Shown: positions 26,985 to 36,877, counted from the stretch's first letter. The stretch: DNA of 64,000 bases from Roseovarius carneus (GCF_020141465.1 NZ_JAHSPD010000001.1:1532374-1596373), one strand, 5' to 3'. The notes: generated by a model not told the origin, from the sequence alone. Numbers and translations: made by a program.

Positions 26985-27034
26985 ACGAAATTAAGGATAC
27001 CCATGCGGATCTGGGGGCTGCGGGGGAATTTCGT
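26985..27034. repeat. Inverted repeat in the gap before cobA
   Basis: ACGAAATT at 26985-26992 is perfectly complementary to AATTTCGT at 27027-27034. This is the only structure I see in the 196-base gap between the SQS_PSY gene and cobA. A cobalamin riboswitch B12 box is not visible. Confidence 0.3.
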
Positions 27035-27167
27035 CTCGCAGATGCGGCTTTTTAGAACACAGTCTTGCATCCACACGTCGCCTCAAGCGAATAAAATGTC
27101 GCATCACACCCCTCACAAGGCCCGTTCGCACCTTTTCTGAGCGCTCAAGACGGGGCATATAGGGCTT

Positions 27168-28034
27168 ATGATAGACTCAATGCCCCTCCCCCCTGCGCCA
27201 TCGGCGATCGGTAGCTGGCCCGTTCTTGAGCGGGGCTGGGTGTGGCTGTGCGGCGCAGGGCCGGGTGATCCGGGGCTTTTGACGCTGCACGCGCTTAACG
27301 CACTCCGGCAGGCGGATGTGGTGATCTATGACGCGCTGGTGCAGCAGGATATCCTGGGCTGGGCACCACAGGCCGAGCATATCTACGCGGGAAAACGCGG
27401 CGGCAAACCCTCGGCAGTGCAGCGGGACATATCCTTGCGCCTTGTGGATCTGAGCCGCGCGGGCAAACGTGTGCTGCGCCTCAAGGGCGGCGATCCGTTT
27501 GTGTTCGGGCGCGGCGGCGAAGAGGCGCAGACGCTGGTGCAACACGGCGTGCCGGTGCGCATTATTCCCGGCATCAGCGCCGGGATCGGCGGGCTGGCCT
27601 ATGCGGGCATCCCGGTGACGCACCGCGATGTGAACCAGTCGGTCACGTTTGTGACGGGCCATGATCAGTCCGGTAATACGCCCTCCTCGCTCAACTGGAA
27701 GGCGCTGTCGGAGGGCAGTCAGGTGCTGGTGATCTATATGGGTATGAAACACGCGGCCCGGATCAGCGCCGCGCTGATCGAGGCGGGCCGCCCGGCGGAT
27801 GAGCCTTGCGCGGTTGTCTGTGCGGCCACCACACCGGATCAGACGGTGCTGGAGACGACGCTTGGCCACATGGCCGCCGATATCGAGGCGAGCGGGCTGG
27901 AGCCGCCTGCAATCCTGTGTATCGGGCGCTCGGTCTTGATGCGGCAGGTGCTGGATTGGCAGGGGATGATGTCCGGGGACGCGCCGCGCGATCTGGACCC
28001 TCTGGGCCGGGGGCGTCCTGCCGAGGCCTCGTGA
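27168..28034 (+). CDS. cobA: Uroporphyrinogen-III C-methyltransferase (SUMT)
   Basis: It makes precorrin-2 from uroporphyrinogen III with two SAM, entering the cobalamin/siroheme branch. The 288-residue protein has VWLCGAGPGDPGLLTLHA near residue 25, AGKRGGKPS, VLRLKGGDPFVFGRGGEEAQ and GIPVTHRDVNQSVTFVTGH. It lacks any CysG-type dehydrogenase domain. The start is ATG at 27168; an in-frame ATG at 27180 is possible. Its TGA overlaps the GTG of cobB, giving coupled translation. Confidence 0.94.
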   Translation: MIDSMPLPPAPSAIGSWPVLERGWVWLCGAGPGDPGLLTLHALNALRQADVVIYDALVQQDILGWAPQAEHIYAGKRGGKPSAVQRDISLRLVDLSRAGKRVLRLKGGDPFVFGRGGEEAQTLVQHGVPVRIIPGISAGIGGLAYAGIPVTHRDVNQSVTFVTGHDQSGNTPSSLNWKALSEGSQVLVIYMGMKHAARISAALIEAGRPADEPCAVVCAATTPDQTVLETTLGHMAADIEASGLEPPAILCIGRSVLMRQVLDWQGMMSGDAPRDLDPLGRGRPAEAS

Positions 28035-29317
28035 GGGGGCTGATCATCGCGGCGCCGTCGTCCGGCGCGGGCAAAACCACGGTGACATTGGCGCTTTTGC
28101 GGTTACTGTCGCAGCGGGGTGTGGCGGTGCGCGGCGCGAAATCCGGGCCTGATTATATTGATCCAAGGTTCCACGAGGCGGCGTGCGGTGCGCCGTGCCC
28201 CAATCTTGATGCGTGGGCGATGGGGCTTGCACGGTTGCGCAGCTTGGCTGTGGGGGCCTTTGCGGGCGAGGGGATGTTGATCATCGAAGGGGCGATGGGT
28301 CTTTTTGATGGGGCCCCGCCGGAGGGGCGCGGCGCTGTCGCCGATCTGGCGCGGCTTATGGACCTTCCGGTTGTTCTGGTCGTGGATGCGGGGCGGATGG
28401 CGGGATCGGTCGCGCCTTTGGTGGCGGGGTTTGCCGGGTTTGACGGGGCCGTGCACGTGGCGGGTGTCATCCTCAACAACGTAGGCTCGGACCGCCATGA
28501 GGTGATGCTGCGCCGGGCGCTTGCACCTTTGGGCCTGCCGGTTCTGGCGGCTCTGCGGCGGGATGCGGCGCTGGCACAGCCCTCTCGGCATTTGGGGCTC
28601 AGACAGGCGGGCGAGCATCCGGCGCTTGAGGCGTTTCTGGATCATGCGGCGGCGTCTTTGGGCGAGAGCCTTGATGTGGACGCCCTTCTGGCGCTGGCCG
28701 CCCCCTTGCCTGCGCCGTGCAAAGCGCCCCGGATGCGCCCCCCGGCGCAGCGGATTGCCGTGGCGCGCGACGTGGCCTTTGCCTTTGCCTATCCGCATAT
28801 GCTGGATGATTGGCGCGCGCAGGGGGCGGAGGTAGCGCCTTTTTCGCCCTTGGCGGATGGGCCAGTCCCAGATGCGGATTTCGTATACTTGCCTGGCGGT
28901 TACCCTGAGCTTTACGCCAGCGAATTGGCCCGCAATACCCGGTTTTTGAGCAGCCTGCGCGACACAAAGGCCGAGATATATGGCGAGTGTGGTGGTTACA
29001 TGGTGCTTGGCACCGGCCTTACCGATGCGGATGGCCAGAGGCATGAGATGGCGGGACTTTTGAGCCTTGAGACCTCCTTTGCAGAGCGCAAACTGCATCT
29101 TGGCTATCGTCAGCTTACCCCACTTGGCGGGCCACTCGGAGGGCCATTCACCGGGCCGATGATGGGGCACGAGTTTCACTATGCCACCACGCTGGAGGCC
29201 AAGGGCGCGGCCCTTTGGCAGGCGCGCGATGCGGAAGGCACGGCCCTGCCTGATATGGGCCTGCGCGCGGGCCGCATCTCAGGGTCGTTCGCGCATGTGA
29301 TCGACACCGCCTCTTAG
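28031..29317 (+). CDS. cobB: Hydrogenobyrinic/cobyrinic acid a,c-diamide synthase
   Basis: It amidates the a and c side chains of the corrin ring using glutamine and ATP. The 428-residue protein has an N-terminal P-loop ATPase, IIAAPSSGAGKTTVTLALLR, then AKSGPDYIDPRFHEAACG and IIEGAMGLFDG. A class I glutamine amidotransferase half follows, with FVYLPGGYPELYA, the nucleophile Cys in EIYGECGGYMVLG, and a terminal His in SFAHVI. The GTG start overlaps the cobA stop (GTGA). Confidence 0.93.
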   Translation: MRGLIIAAPSSGAGKTTVTLALLRLLSQRGVAVRGAKSGPDYIDPRFHEAACGAPCPNLDAWAMGLARLRSLAVGAFAGEGMLIIEGAMGLFDGAPPEGRGAVADLARLMDLPVVLVVDAGRMAGSVAPLVAGFAGFDGAVHVAGVILNNVGSDRHEVMLRRALAPLGLPVLAALRRDAALAQPSRHLGLRQAGEHPALEAFLDHAAASLGESLDVDALLALAAPLPAPCKAPRMRPPAQRIAVARDVAFAFAYPHMLDDWRAQGAEVAPFSPLADGPVPDADFVYLPGGYPELYASELARNTRFLSSLRDTKAEIYGECGGYMVLGTGLTDADGQRHEMAGLLSLETSFAERKLHLGYRQLTPLGGPLGGPFTGPMMGHEFHYATTLEAKGAALWQARDAEGTALPDMGLRAGRISGSFAHVIDTAS

Positions 29318-29357
29318 GGGCTTGCCCGACTGGGCCAAGAGGCGTAGCACAACCCCC

Positions 29358-30578
29358 ATGACCGATACCGCGATGATCCCCGACGACACCCAGGCCCGCC
29401 GCAATGTGGTGGTTCTGGTGCTGGCGCAGGCTATACTTGGGGCGCAAATGCCGATGATTTTTGTCGTCGGTGGCTTGGCCGGGCAGACGCTGGCCAGCAA
29501 TGTGTGTTTTGCGACGCTGCCGATCACGATGATCATCGTGGGCTCCATGATGGCGGCCACGCCCATGTCGGCCTTCATGCAGAAATATGGCCGCAAGGCG
29601 GGGTTTTTCGTGGGCGCGTTGTGCGGGGCTTTGGGGGGCGCGATCGGGGCTTACGGCCTCATGGTGGCGTCCTTTCCGATCTTCCTCATAGGCAGCTTCG
29701 TGACCGGCATCTATATGAGCGCGCATGGGTTTTACCGCTTTGCCGCCGCCGACACGGCCAGCGATAGCTACCGACCCAAAGCGATTTCCTATGTCATGGC
29801 GGGCGGGCTTTTAAGCGCCATCATCGGACCCCAGTTGGTCAAGGTGACCTCTCAGGTGATGGTCGTGCCCTTCATGGGGACGTATATCGCCGTGATTGGC
29901 CTGAACCTCATCGGCTCGCTCGTGTTTTTCTTTCTCAGCATCCCAAAACCGCCCAAGCCCGAGGCGGACGATCCGCGCGGCCGTAGCCGGATGGAGCTTC
30001 TCAAGACCCCGCGCATCGCGGTTGCCGTTATCTGTGCGATGGTCTCCTACGCGCTCATGAACCTCGTGATGACCTCCACACCGCTCGCGGTGGTAGGCTG
30101 TGGCTTTACCGAAGGCAACGCGGCGGATGTGGTGTCGCTGCATGTGCTTGCAATGTATGTGCCATCGTTTTTCACCGGGCATCTGATTGCGCGGTTCGGG
30201 GTGGAGAAGATCATGGGCGCGGGCCTTGTGATCCTTGCCGCAGCAGGAGCTGTGGCCCTTCAGGGGGTGGAGCTTGAGAATTTCTTTATCGCGCTGATCT
30301 TACTGGGGCTTGGTTGGAATTTCGGCTTTATTGGCGCGACGTCCATGCTGGCGGCCAGCCACGCACCGCATGAGCGGGGCCGTATGCAGGGCCTGAACGA
30401 TCTTCTGGTGTTTGGCGGCGTGACCATGGCTTCGCTTGCTTCGGGGGGGTTGATGAACTGCTCAGGCGGCAGCGCGGAGGCCGGGTGGAGTGCCGTCAAC
30501 ATTGCGATGGCGCCCTTCCTCGGGCTGGCGGGTGCCGCGCTGATCTGGCTCTTGATGCGGCCCAGAGAGACCGCTTAA
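29358..30578 (+). CDS. Major facilitator superfamily transporter
   Basis: A 406-residue, about 12-span MFS protein. GGLAGQTLASNVCFATLP and MQKYGRKAGFFVGA (loop 2-3 RxGR-like motif) lie in the first half, and SHAPHERGRMQGLNDLLVFG in the second. Substrate unknown. It follows cobB by 40 bases, but nothing links it specifically to cobalamin. The ATG at 29358 is preferred; an in-frame TTG at 29322 would add 12 residues. The stop overlaps that of the convergent carboxylesterase by 4 bases. Confidence 0.85.
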   Translation: MTDTAMIPDDTQARRNVVVLVLAQAILGAQMPMIFVVGGLAGQTLASNVCFATLPITMIIVGSMMAATPMSAFMQKYGRKAGFFVGALCGALGGAIGAYGLMVASFPIFLIGSFVTGIYMSAHGFYRFAAADTASDSYRPKAISYVMAGGLLSAIIGPQLVKVTSQVMVVPFMGTYIAVIGLNLIGSLVFFFLSIPKPPKPEADDPRGRSRMELLKTPRIAVAVICAMVSYALMNLVMTSTPLAVVGCGFTEGNAADVVSLHVLAMYVPSFFTGHLIARFGVEKIMGAGLVILAAAGAVALQGVELENFFIALILLGLGWNFGFIGATSMLAASHAPHERGRMQGLNDLLVFGGVTMASLASGGLMNCSGGSAEAGWSAVNIAMAPFLGLAGAALIWLLMRPRETA

Positions 30579-31243
30579 CCCAGACCCAGCTTGTCGGCCA
30601 TAAACGCCAGCGCCACCTGAAGCCCGTCGGGTGCTATGCCGTGAGCGGTGCCCTTCATCACGTGGGCATAGACATCCTTCCATCCCGCCTCTTGCAGCGC
30701 CTGCGCCGCATCGGGCAGCGATTGGGGCGGGACCACATCATCGACATCACCGTGGATCAGAAGGACCGGCGGGCGCACCACCGCCTCGTCGGCCAAGAGA
30801 TCGGGCCGCAGGAGCCGCCCCGAAAAGGCCACGATCCCGGCCACCGCATCCTCGCGCCGGGGCGCCACATGCAGGGCAATCATCGTGCCTTGGGAAAAGC
30901 CGAAGAGCACCACCTGCTCGGGCATCAGATCCTCATCCACCATCAGCGCATCAAGATAGGCGTTCAGATCATCCGCTGCCGCGAGAAGCCCGCGTTCGGC
31001 CTCTTCCTCGCTTGATCCGTCGATCCAAGGGATGGGAAACCACTGAAAGCCGCCCCCGTAGCCGGGGAGGCTTTCGGGAGCATCGGGGGCCACGAAAAGT
31101 GTATCGGGCAGGTGCTCGCTGAGCGGATCGGCGAGGCCCAGAAGGTCCGCCCCGTTCGCGCCATACCCATGCAGGAAGACAACGGCGGAGCGCGTCTCGC
31201 CTGAGAGAGGTTCTTTGCGGCTCGATTGCAAGACACGTGTCAT
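30575..31243 (-). CDS. Phospholipase/carboxylesterase family alpha/beta hydrolase
   Basis: A 222-residue hydrolase of the Abhydrolase_2 (YpfH/acyl-protein-thioesterase-like) group. VVFLHGYGANGADLLGLA forms the oxyanion-hole region. The nucleophile Ser is in LFGFSQGTMIALH, the Asp in LLIHGDVDDVVP, and the His in MKGTAHGIAPDG. It probably hydrolyses short-chain esters; the substrate is unknown. It overlaps the AlkA gene upstream by 4 bases (operon) and converges on the MFS gene. Confidence 0.88.
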   Translation of the reverse strand: MTRVLQSSRKEPLSGETRSAVVFLHGYGANGADLLGLADPLSEHLPDTLFVAPDAPESLPGYGGGFQWFPIPWIDGSSEEEAERGLLAAADDLNAYLDALMVDEDLMPEQVVLFGFSQGTMIALHVAPRREDAVAGIVAFSGRLLRPDLLADEAVVRPPVLLIHGDVDDVVPPQSLPDAAQALQEAGWKDVYAHVMKGTAHGIAPDGLQVALAFMADKLGLG

Positions 31244-31869
31244 CGGATACCTTCCCTTTGTTTATGCGCACGGTAGTAGGCCCAAAGCAGGCGCGCGGCA
31301 ACCGATCTCCATGGGCTCCAAGCGGCGGCGATGATGCGCATTTCGCGCTCTTTCGGGCGGTGGGGCAGGGCGTAGAGTACGCGGGCCGCCTCTTGCAGCG
31401 CCAGATCGCCATGGGCGAAGATATCGGCGCGGCCAAGGCTGAACATCGCATAGATCTCGGCGGTCCATGTGCCGATGCCCGGCACGGTGGTGAGGGTCTT
31501 GATCACCTCAGAATTGGGGGCGTGGTGCAGGGCTGGATAGTCGATATCGGCGGCGGCGAGCGCATGGGCATAGCGGATCTTCTGGCGGCTGAGACCCAAG
31601 GCGCGCAGCTCCTCTTCGCTGGCGTTCGCCACTGGGTTGGGAGCGGTGAGGCCCGCGCCCTCGATCCGTGCCCAGATGGCGTTTGCCGATGCCACGCTGA
31701 CCTGTTGGCTGACGATGGCGCTGAGGAGTTCCGCGAACCCGTCTGGCTTGCGCCGGAGCGGCAGGGGGCCGGAAACCTCGGCGGCCTCCGCAAGGCTTGG
31801 GCAGAGCGCGGTCAGCGCTTTCAGCCCCTCGGCCACATCGGCATCGGTCTCGATAATGCGGCCTGTCAC
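31240..31869 (-). CDS. alkA: DNA-3-methyladenine glycosylase II (AlkA-type)
   Basis: A 209-residue HhH-GPD base-excision glycosylase that removes alkylated purines. AELLSAIVSQQVSVASANAI is the family helix, LTTVPGIGTWTAEIYAMFSL is the helix-hairpin-helix and GPD region, and the catalytic Asp is in FAHGDLALQ. It lacks the N-terminal domain of E. coli AlkA. The GTG at 31869 overlaps the cobK stop as GTGA, which decides the start; an ATG at 31884 is in frame. Its coupling to a cobalamin gene appears positional only. Confidence 0.9.
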   Translation of the reverse strand: MTGRIIETDADVAEGLKALTALCPSLAEAAEVSGPLPLRRKPDGFAELLSAIVSQQVSVASANAIWARIEGAGLTAPNPVANASEEELRALGLSRQKIRYAHALAAADIDYPALHHAPNSEVIKTLTTVPGIGTWTAEIYAMFSLGRADIFAHGDLALQEAARVLYALPHRPKEREMRIIAAAWSPWRSVAARLLWAYYRAHKQREGIR

Positions 31870-32597
31870 AGCGCGCGCGCCCATCCCAGTGCGGCCTCAA
31901 CGCTGGTGAGGATCGGGCCCGGTGTGGGCGGTGGGCGGTTGATCATTAGCACCGGGATTTGAAGCGCGCGTGCGGCCTCCAGCTTGGTCGCCGAGAGCGC
32001 GCCGCCTGCGTTTTTCACCACCAGCCAGTCGACGCCGAGCCGCTTGAAAAGCGCCACCTCGTCAGCGACGGAAAAGGGCGGGCGACCTATGAGAAACTCA
32101 CCGCCCGCAAAAGGAAACGGCCCCTCTGGCGGGTCGATCTGACGGCAATAAAGCCGCCGCCCCGTGAGGCCAGAAAAACGCTCCAGCGTCTGCCGCCCGG
32201 TGGCAAGAAAAACCGTGGCTCCCTCCGGGATATGCGCCTCGGCCTCCTCCTCCTCCGCATTGATCATGGTCCATATGTCGCCCGGCGAAGGCGTCCATGG
32301 GGGGCGGATCACTTGGGCATAGGGCAGGGCGCGGGCGGCGCAGATATCATGCGTGCGGGCGGAGATACGGGCCGCGAACGGGTGCGTGGCGTCCAAGACG
32401 GCTGTGATGCTCTCAGCTGCGAGATAGGCCTCAAACCCCGTGCCGCCGCCAAATCCGCCAATGCGGGTGGGTAAGGGGAATTTTTTTGGGCTGCGGGTGG
32501 CCCCGGCGAGGGATACGGTGGCGCTGATCCCCTCCGCCGCGAGGCCCGTCGCGATCTGTTGTGCCTCACCCGTACCTGCCAGCAGCAAAAGCGTCAT
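31866..32597 (-). CDS. cobK: Precorrin-6A reductase
   Basis: It reduces precorrin-6A to dihydroprecorrin-6A with NADPH in the corrin pathway. The 243-residue protein has LLLAGTGEAQQIA at the N-terminus, RIGGFGGGTGFEAYLA, VLDATHPFAARIS, VFLATGRQTLERF, and LVVKNAGGALSATKLEAAR near the C-terminus. It overlaps cbiD by 4 bases upstream and alkA downstream. Confidence 0.92.
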   Translation of the reverse strand: MTLLLLAGTGEAQQIATGLAAEGISATVSLAGATRSPKKFPLPTRIGGFGGGTGFEAYLAAESITAVLDATHPFAARISARTHDICAARALPYAQVIRPPWTPSPGDIWTMINAEEEEAEAHIPEGATVFLATGRQTLERFSGLTGRRLYCRQIDPPEGPFPFAGGEFLIGRPPFSVADEVALFKRLGVDWLVVKNAGGALSATKLEAARALQIPVLMINRPPPTPGPILTSVEAALGWARAL

Positions 32598-33640
32598 ACG
32601 CCGGCCTTGGCAAGGATAGTGCCCGCCCTATCAATCACTAACGTATCTGCGGCCACGCTCTCGGGCAGCATCGCGCGCACCGTCTTGAGGGCGCCTTCTG
32701 CCGCCCATTCTGCCATCGGGGGGCCGACCATCTCAAGCGCCTGAAGGGCTGTGTTGGCCCCGGTCAGATCGGGACGATCGAAAGTAGCCGCCAGCGCTGC
32801 GAAATCCACTTGCGAGCGCCCCGAATGCAGATCCCGCGCGCCTTGGGCAAGCTTGGTCATCTTGCCGATGCCGCCGCCGATCGTAATGCGCGGTACGGGG
32901 TGTCTGGCGAGGTATTTGAGCAGACCGCCCGCGAAATCCCCCATGTCCAGCATCGCATGATCGGGCAACCCGTAATGCGCCTGCACCGCACGCTCGCTCG
33001 TGGCCCCTGTGCAGCCCGCAACATGGGGCGTATTGTTGGACCGCGCCACGTCGATGCCGCGATGGATCGACGCGATCCACGCAGCGCAGGAAAAGGGCCG
33101 CACGATGCCCGTGGTCCCAAGCACCGAAAGCCCGCCCTCAATGCCCAGCCTTGGGTTCCATGTCTTCAGCGCAATCTCCGCCCCGCCGGGGATGGAAATG
33201 GTGATCTCGATATCAGGGGACTTGCCGAACTCGGCGGCTGTTTCATGGACAATTTTTGTCATCATCTCGCGCGGCACGGGGTTGATTGCAGGCTCACCTG
33301 GCGCGATGGGCAGGCCGGGCATGGTCACACGGCCCACGCCCGCACCCGCGCGAAAGGTGACGCCGCCCGGCGCACGGCGTACCCGCGCGATAATGAGCGC
33401 GCCGTGGGTTACATCTGGGTCGTCGCCCGCATCTTTGACTATTCCGGCCTCGGCCCAACCATCGCCCTGATCTCTATGAGTAATATCAAACAAAGGCTGT
33501 TCACCACGCGGCAGGGTGATGCCAACGCTCATAGGCCGCGCCGCGCCCCAAAGCATTATCAACGCCGCCCGCGTTGCTGCCGTGGCGCAAGCCCCCGTGG
33601 TCCAGCCGCGGCGCAATTCTGTGTCTGGTTTCCGGCTCAT
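32594..33640 (-). CDS. cbiD: Cobalt-precorrin-5B (C1)-methyltransferase family (CbiD)
   Basis: CbiD methylates C1 with ring contraction/deacetylation in the anaerobic corrin route, a step CobF carries out in the classical aerobic route. The 348-residue protein has LRRGWTTGACATAATRAAL, AGAGVGRVTMPGLP, GGLSVLGTTGIVRPFS, and RITIGGGIGKMTKLAQG. The start is the ATG at 33640; no ribosome site precedes it. A well-spaced promoter (33650-33678) predicts a very short leader, so translation may be leaderless. First gene of the minus-strand cbiD-cobK-alkA-carboxylesterase run. Confidence 0.92.
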   Translation of the reverse strand: MSRKPDTELRRGWTTGACATAATRAALIMLWGAARPMSVGITLPRGEQPLFDITHRDQGDGWAEAGIVKDAGDDPDVTHGALIIARVRRAPGGVTFRAGAGVGRVTMPGLPIAPGEPAINPVPREMMTKIVHETAAEFGKSPDIEITISIPGGAEIALKTWNPRLGIEGGLSVLGTTGIVRPFSCAAWIASIHRGIDVARSNNTPHVAGCTGATSERAVQAHYGLPDHAMLDMGDFAGGLLKYLARHPVPRITIGGGIGKMTKLAQGARDLHSGRSQVDFAALAATFDRPDLTGANTALQALEMVGPPMAEWAAEGALKTVRAMLPESVAADTLVIDRAGTILAKAGV

Positions 33641-33649
33641 GTCAGCGCG

Positions 33650-33678
33650 ACTATAGGCAGGGGGCCGGGCTGCGCCAA
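33650..33678 (-). promoter_or_regulatory. Candidate promoter for cbiD giving a near-leaderless mRNA
   Basis: Read on the minus strand, TTGGCG (33673-33678) is followed after 17 bases by TATAGT (33650-33655). The expected +1 at about 33643 is only three bases before the cbiD ATG at 33640, and no Shine-Dalgarno sequence is present. Confidence 0.5.
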
Positions 33679-33781
33679 TCGCCAAAATTCGGCGAAAGTG
33701 CGCATCGGTCGCAGGGGGCGGGATTGCATGGCGGCTTCCGCGCACCCACATTGGTGAAAACAAACCAAGGGAGAGCGTTTG

Positions 33782-34048
33782 ATGTTATGTCCGATTGATG
33801 GAACCCAGCTTGTAATGGCAGACCGTTCTGGCGTCGAAATTGATTACTGTCCGCAATGCCGTGGTGTATGGCTGGATCGGGGTGAGTTGGACAAGATCAT
33901 CGAGCGCTCTGTGCCTGCCGCCGCCCCACCGCCCCCGCCCGAGCCGCGCGGATATGATGAGCGCGACCGTGGCTATGATCGTGGCCGTGAGCAGCCTTAC
34001 CGCAAGAAAAAGCGCGGCGGGTTCCTTGAGGATATCTTCGACTTCTGA
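33782..34048 (+). CDS. TFIIB-type zinc-ribbon protein
   Basis: An 88-residue protein whose first 40 residues form a zf-TFIIB ribbon: MLCPIDGTQL, then DYCPQCRGVWLDRGELDKII. The tail is low complexity, proline-rich then Arg/Tyr/Asp-rich (YDERDRGYDRGREQPYRKKK), and ends in FLEDIFDF. Proteins of this type are widespread and uncharacterised. AGGGAG lies 8 bases before the ATG at 33782. It stands alone, divergent from cbiD. Confidence 0.85.
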   Translation: MLCPIDGTQLVMADRSGVEIDYCPQCRGVWLDRGELDKIIERSVPAAAPPPPPEPRGYDERDRGYDRGREQPYRKKKRGGFLEDIFDF

Positions 34049-34107
34049 GGATGGCGCGCGGGGTATCGGCGGGGGCCGATCCGCCACAGTTGGCGCGCGC
34101 TCAAGGC

Positions 34108-34539
34108 CTAAGACACTGGTATATCGGCCTCGCAGGCGCGGAACGCCGCAAGCGGGGCCTTTACGTTTGACAGGCTGAGGGCGACCGCGACATCGCCCGT
34201 GAGCGCCACAACCTGTCCGGCCTCCGCCATCCCGTCCAGCACATTGCCAAACCCGCTATCGGTGACGGTGAGCGTGCGCCCATCATCGCTGAGCGTGTGG
34301 CGGTTGGTCCCGATCTGCCGCGCACTGGGCCCATCAAACCGCATGACGAAAAGAGGGCTCTGCGGCCACGGCTCAGGGGCGGTGATGGAGACCGTATAGC
34401 GCGGTGTGGTCGGATCATAGGTCAAAGCCATCGCCACGTCGCCGGGAGGCGAAGTCAGCAGGCAAGGCGCGCCGGGCGTGAACTCCCACGCATGGGCGGG
34501 GGCGGTGCAAGCCAGCAGGGCTATGATTGCCAGCCGCAT
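34108..34539 (-). CDS. Small exported protein of unknown function
   Basis: A 143-residue protein with a signal peptide (MRLAIIALLACTAPAHA, then WEFTPGAPC). The mature part is beta-rich with two Cys (APCLLTS and FRACEADIP) that could form a disulfide. I recognise no domain. Its ATG follows immediately on the uvrB stop codon, with no base between, so it is translated from the uvrB message. Confidence 0.72.
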   Translation of the reverse strand: MRLAIIALLACTAPAHAWEFTPGAPCLLTSPPGDVAMALTYDPTTPRYTVSITAPEPWPQSPLFVMRFDGPSARQIGTNRHTLSDDGRTLTVTDSGFGNVLDGMAEAGQVVALTGDVAVALSLSNVKAPLAAFRACEADIPVS

Positions 34540-36738
34540 CTACCTCCCCCGCCGCTTCACATTCCCGCCCCGTTGCCCTCCACGGCCCGCCGTGCTGCGC
34601 CCGCGCCCCTTGCTCGCGGCGTCCACGGCTTCTTCCACCGCCGACTGCCGTGCCAGAGGGTCGTCCGAAATGGCAAGATCGACCGCTTCAAGGCGTTTCA
34701 CCTCGTCGCGCAGGCGGGCGGCCTCTTCAAACTCAAGGTTCTCCGCCGCCTTGCGCATATCCAGACGCAGCCCGTCGAGATGGGCCGCGAGGTTCCCGCC
34801 GTGCAGCGGTGTGTCGATCTTGGCGGTCACGCGGTTCATGTCCACATCGCCCTTGTAGAGGCCCGAGAGGATATCCTCGACGTTTTTCTTGATCGTGGCC
34901 GGGGTGATGCCGTGCTCTTCGTTATAGGCGATCTGTTTGGCGCGGCGGCGGTCGGTCTCGCCCAAGGCGCGCTCCATCGAGCCGGTGATGCGGTCGGCAT
35001 ACATGATCACGCGGCCATTCTCGTTGCGCGCGGCGCGGCCGATGGTCTGGATCAGCGAGGTCTCGGAGCGCAGGAAGCCCTCCTTGTCCGCGTCCAAGAT
35101 CGCCACCAGCCCACATTCGGGGATATCGAGCCCCTCGCGCAGAAGGTTAATGCCGATCAGCACATCAAACGCCCCCAGACGCAGATCGCGCAGGATCTCA
35201 ATCCTCTCAATCGTGTCGATATCCGAGTGCATGTAGCGCACGCGGATGCCTTGCTCGTGCATGTATTCGGTGAGGTCTTCGGCCATGCGCTTGGTCAGTG
35301 TGGTGACCAGCGTGCGCATCCCGTCGGCGGCCACAAGGCGCACTTCATCGAGCAGGTCGTCAACCTGCATCTCTACGGGCCGGATCTCCACTTCCGGGTC
35401 CAGCAGTCCGGTGGGGCGGATCACCTGTTCGGTAAACACGCCGCCCGTTTGCTCAATCTCCCATTTGGCAGGGGTGGCGGAGACGAACACCGACTGGGGC
35501 CGCATCGCGTCCCATTCCTCAAACTTCAATGGTCGGTTGTCCATGCAGGACGGCAGGCGGAACCCATGCTCGGCCAGCGTCATCTTGCGGCGGAAATCGC
35601 CCTTATACATGCCGCCGATCTGGGGCACGGAGACGTGGGATTCGTCGGCGAACACGATGGCATTGTCTGGGATGAATTCAAAGAGGGTGGGGGGAGGCTC
35701 ACCCGGCGCGCGACCAGTAAGATAACGTGAATAATTTTCGATCCCGTTGCAGACGCCCGTGGCCTCCAGCATCTCCAGATCGAAATTCGTGCGCTGCTCT
35801 AGCCGCTGCGCCTCCAGAAGCTTGCCCTCACCAACCAGTTGATCCAGCCGCACGCGTAACTCTTTTTTGATGCCGATAATGGCCTGGTTCATCGTGGGCT
35901 TGGGCGTGACGTAATGCGAATTGGCATAGACGCGGATCTGATCGAAGCTGCCGGTTTTCTCGCCTGTCAGAGGGTCAAACTCGGTGATCGCCTCAAGCTC
36001 CTCGCCGAAAAAGCTGAGCTTCCACGCGCGGTCCTCAAGGTGGGCGGGGAAAATCTCAAGGCTATCGCCACGCACCCGGAAGGAGCCGCGCTGAAACGCG
36101 GCGTCGTTGCGCTTGTATTGCTGCGCCACCAGATCGGCCATGACCTGCCGCTGGTTATACTCCGTGCCCACCTTCAGGTCTTGGGTCATCGCGCCATATG
36201 TCTCGACCGAGCCGATGCCATAAATGCACGACACCGACGCCACGATGATCACATCATCCCGCTCCAGAAGGGCGCGGGTGGCGGAGTGGCGCATCCGGTC
36301 AATCTGCTCGTTGATCTGGCTTTCTTTCTCAATGAACGTGTCCGAGCGGGCGACATAGGCTTCGGGCTGGTAATAATCGTAATAGCTGACGAAATACTCC
36401 ACCGCGTTGTTCGGGAAGAAGCTTTTGAACTCCCCGTAAAGCTGTGCGGCCAGCGTCTTGTTTGGGGCGAGGATGATCGCGGGACGCTGGGTTTCGGCGA
36501 TAACCTTGGCCATCGTGTATGTTTTGCCCGTGCCCGTCGCGCCCAAGAGAACCTGATCGCGCTCGCCCTCATTGATGGCCGCCGCAATCTCGGCAATCGC
36601 AGTGGGCTGATCGCCCGCTGGCGAAAATTCGGTGACCATCTCGAACGCGCGCCCACCCTCCAGCTTGAGCCGGGTGCGCACGTCCTCTGCGGGGGCGTGC
36701 ATCAGGGCTTCTGAGCCGTCAGAATGGGCGTAGGGCAT
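34540..36738 (-). CDS. uvrB: Excinuclease ABC subunit B
   Basis: UvrB is the damage-verifying helicase-like subunit of nucleotide excision repair. The 732-residue protein has the P-loop in [16 protein letters not shown], the beta-hairpin region [26 protein letters not shown], motif VI as [14 protein letters not shown], and a C-terminal UVR domain ([21 protein letters not shown]). The start ATG at 36738 has GGAGAT 9 bases upstream. The C-terminus ends in a Gly/Arg-rich tail after the UVR motif. Confidence 0.97.
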   Translation of the reverse strand: MPYAHSDGSEALMHAPAEDVRTRLKLEGGRAFEMVTEFSPAGDQPTAIAEIAAAINEGERDQVLLGATGTGKTYTMAKVIAETQRPAIILAPNKTLAAQLYGEFKSFFPNNAVEYFVSYYDYYQPEAYVARSDTFIEKESQINEQIDRMRHSATRALLERDDVIIVASVSCIYGIGSVETYGAMTQDLKVGTEYNQRQVMADLVAQQYKRNDAAFQRGSFRVRGDSLEIFPAHLEDRAWKLSFFGEELEAITEFDPLTGEKTGSFDQIRVYANSHYVTPKPTMNQAIIGIKKELRVRLDQLVGEGKLLEAQRLEQRTNFDLEMLEATGVCNGIENYSRYLTGRAPGEPPPTLFEFIPDNAIVFADESHVSVPQIGGMYKGDFRRKMTLAEHGFRLPSCMDNRPLKFEEWDAMRPQSVFVSATPAKWEIEQTGGVFTEQVIRPTGLLDPEVEIRPVEMQVDDLLDEVRLVAADGMRTLVTTLTKRMAEDLTEYMHEQGIRVRYMHSDIDTIERIEILRDLRLGAFDVLIGINLLREGLDIPECGLVAILDADKEGFLRSETSLIQTIGRAARNENGRVIMYADRITGSMERALGETDRRRAKQIAYNEEHGITPATIKKNVEDILSGLYKGDVDMNRVTAKIDTPLHGGNLAAHLDGLRLDMRKAAENLEFEEAARLRDEVKRLEAVDLAISDDPLARQSAVEEAVDAASKGRGRSTAGRGGQRGGNVKRRGR

Positions 36739-36877
36739 CGCGGAAATCTCCAAAGGCGCAAGTGCTACATTTGTTCTTTTTAAGCGCCGCTTCAACCCGG
36801 ACAGGCAAAACCAGTTTGATTGATGTGCAAAGCGGAATATAGGATGCGGTGCGATAATCAAAGGGATCCAGGATCAA

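Noticed and set aside
26972..27167. Cobalamin riboswitch upstream of cobA-cobB
   Set aside because: The conserved B12 box and surrounding helices are not visible; only a separate 8-bp inverted repeat is present.
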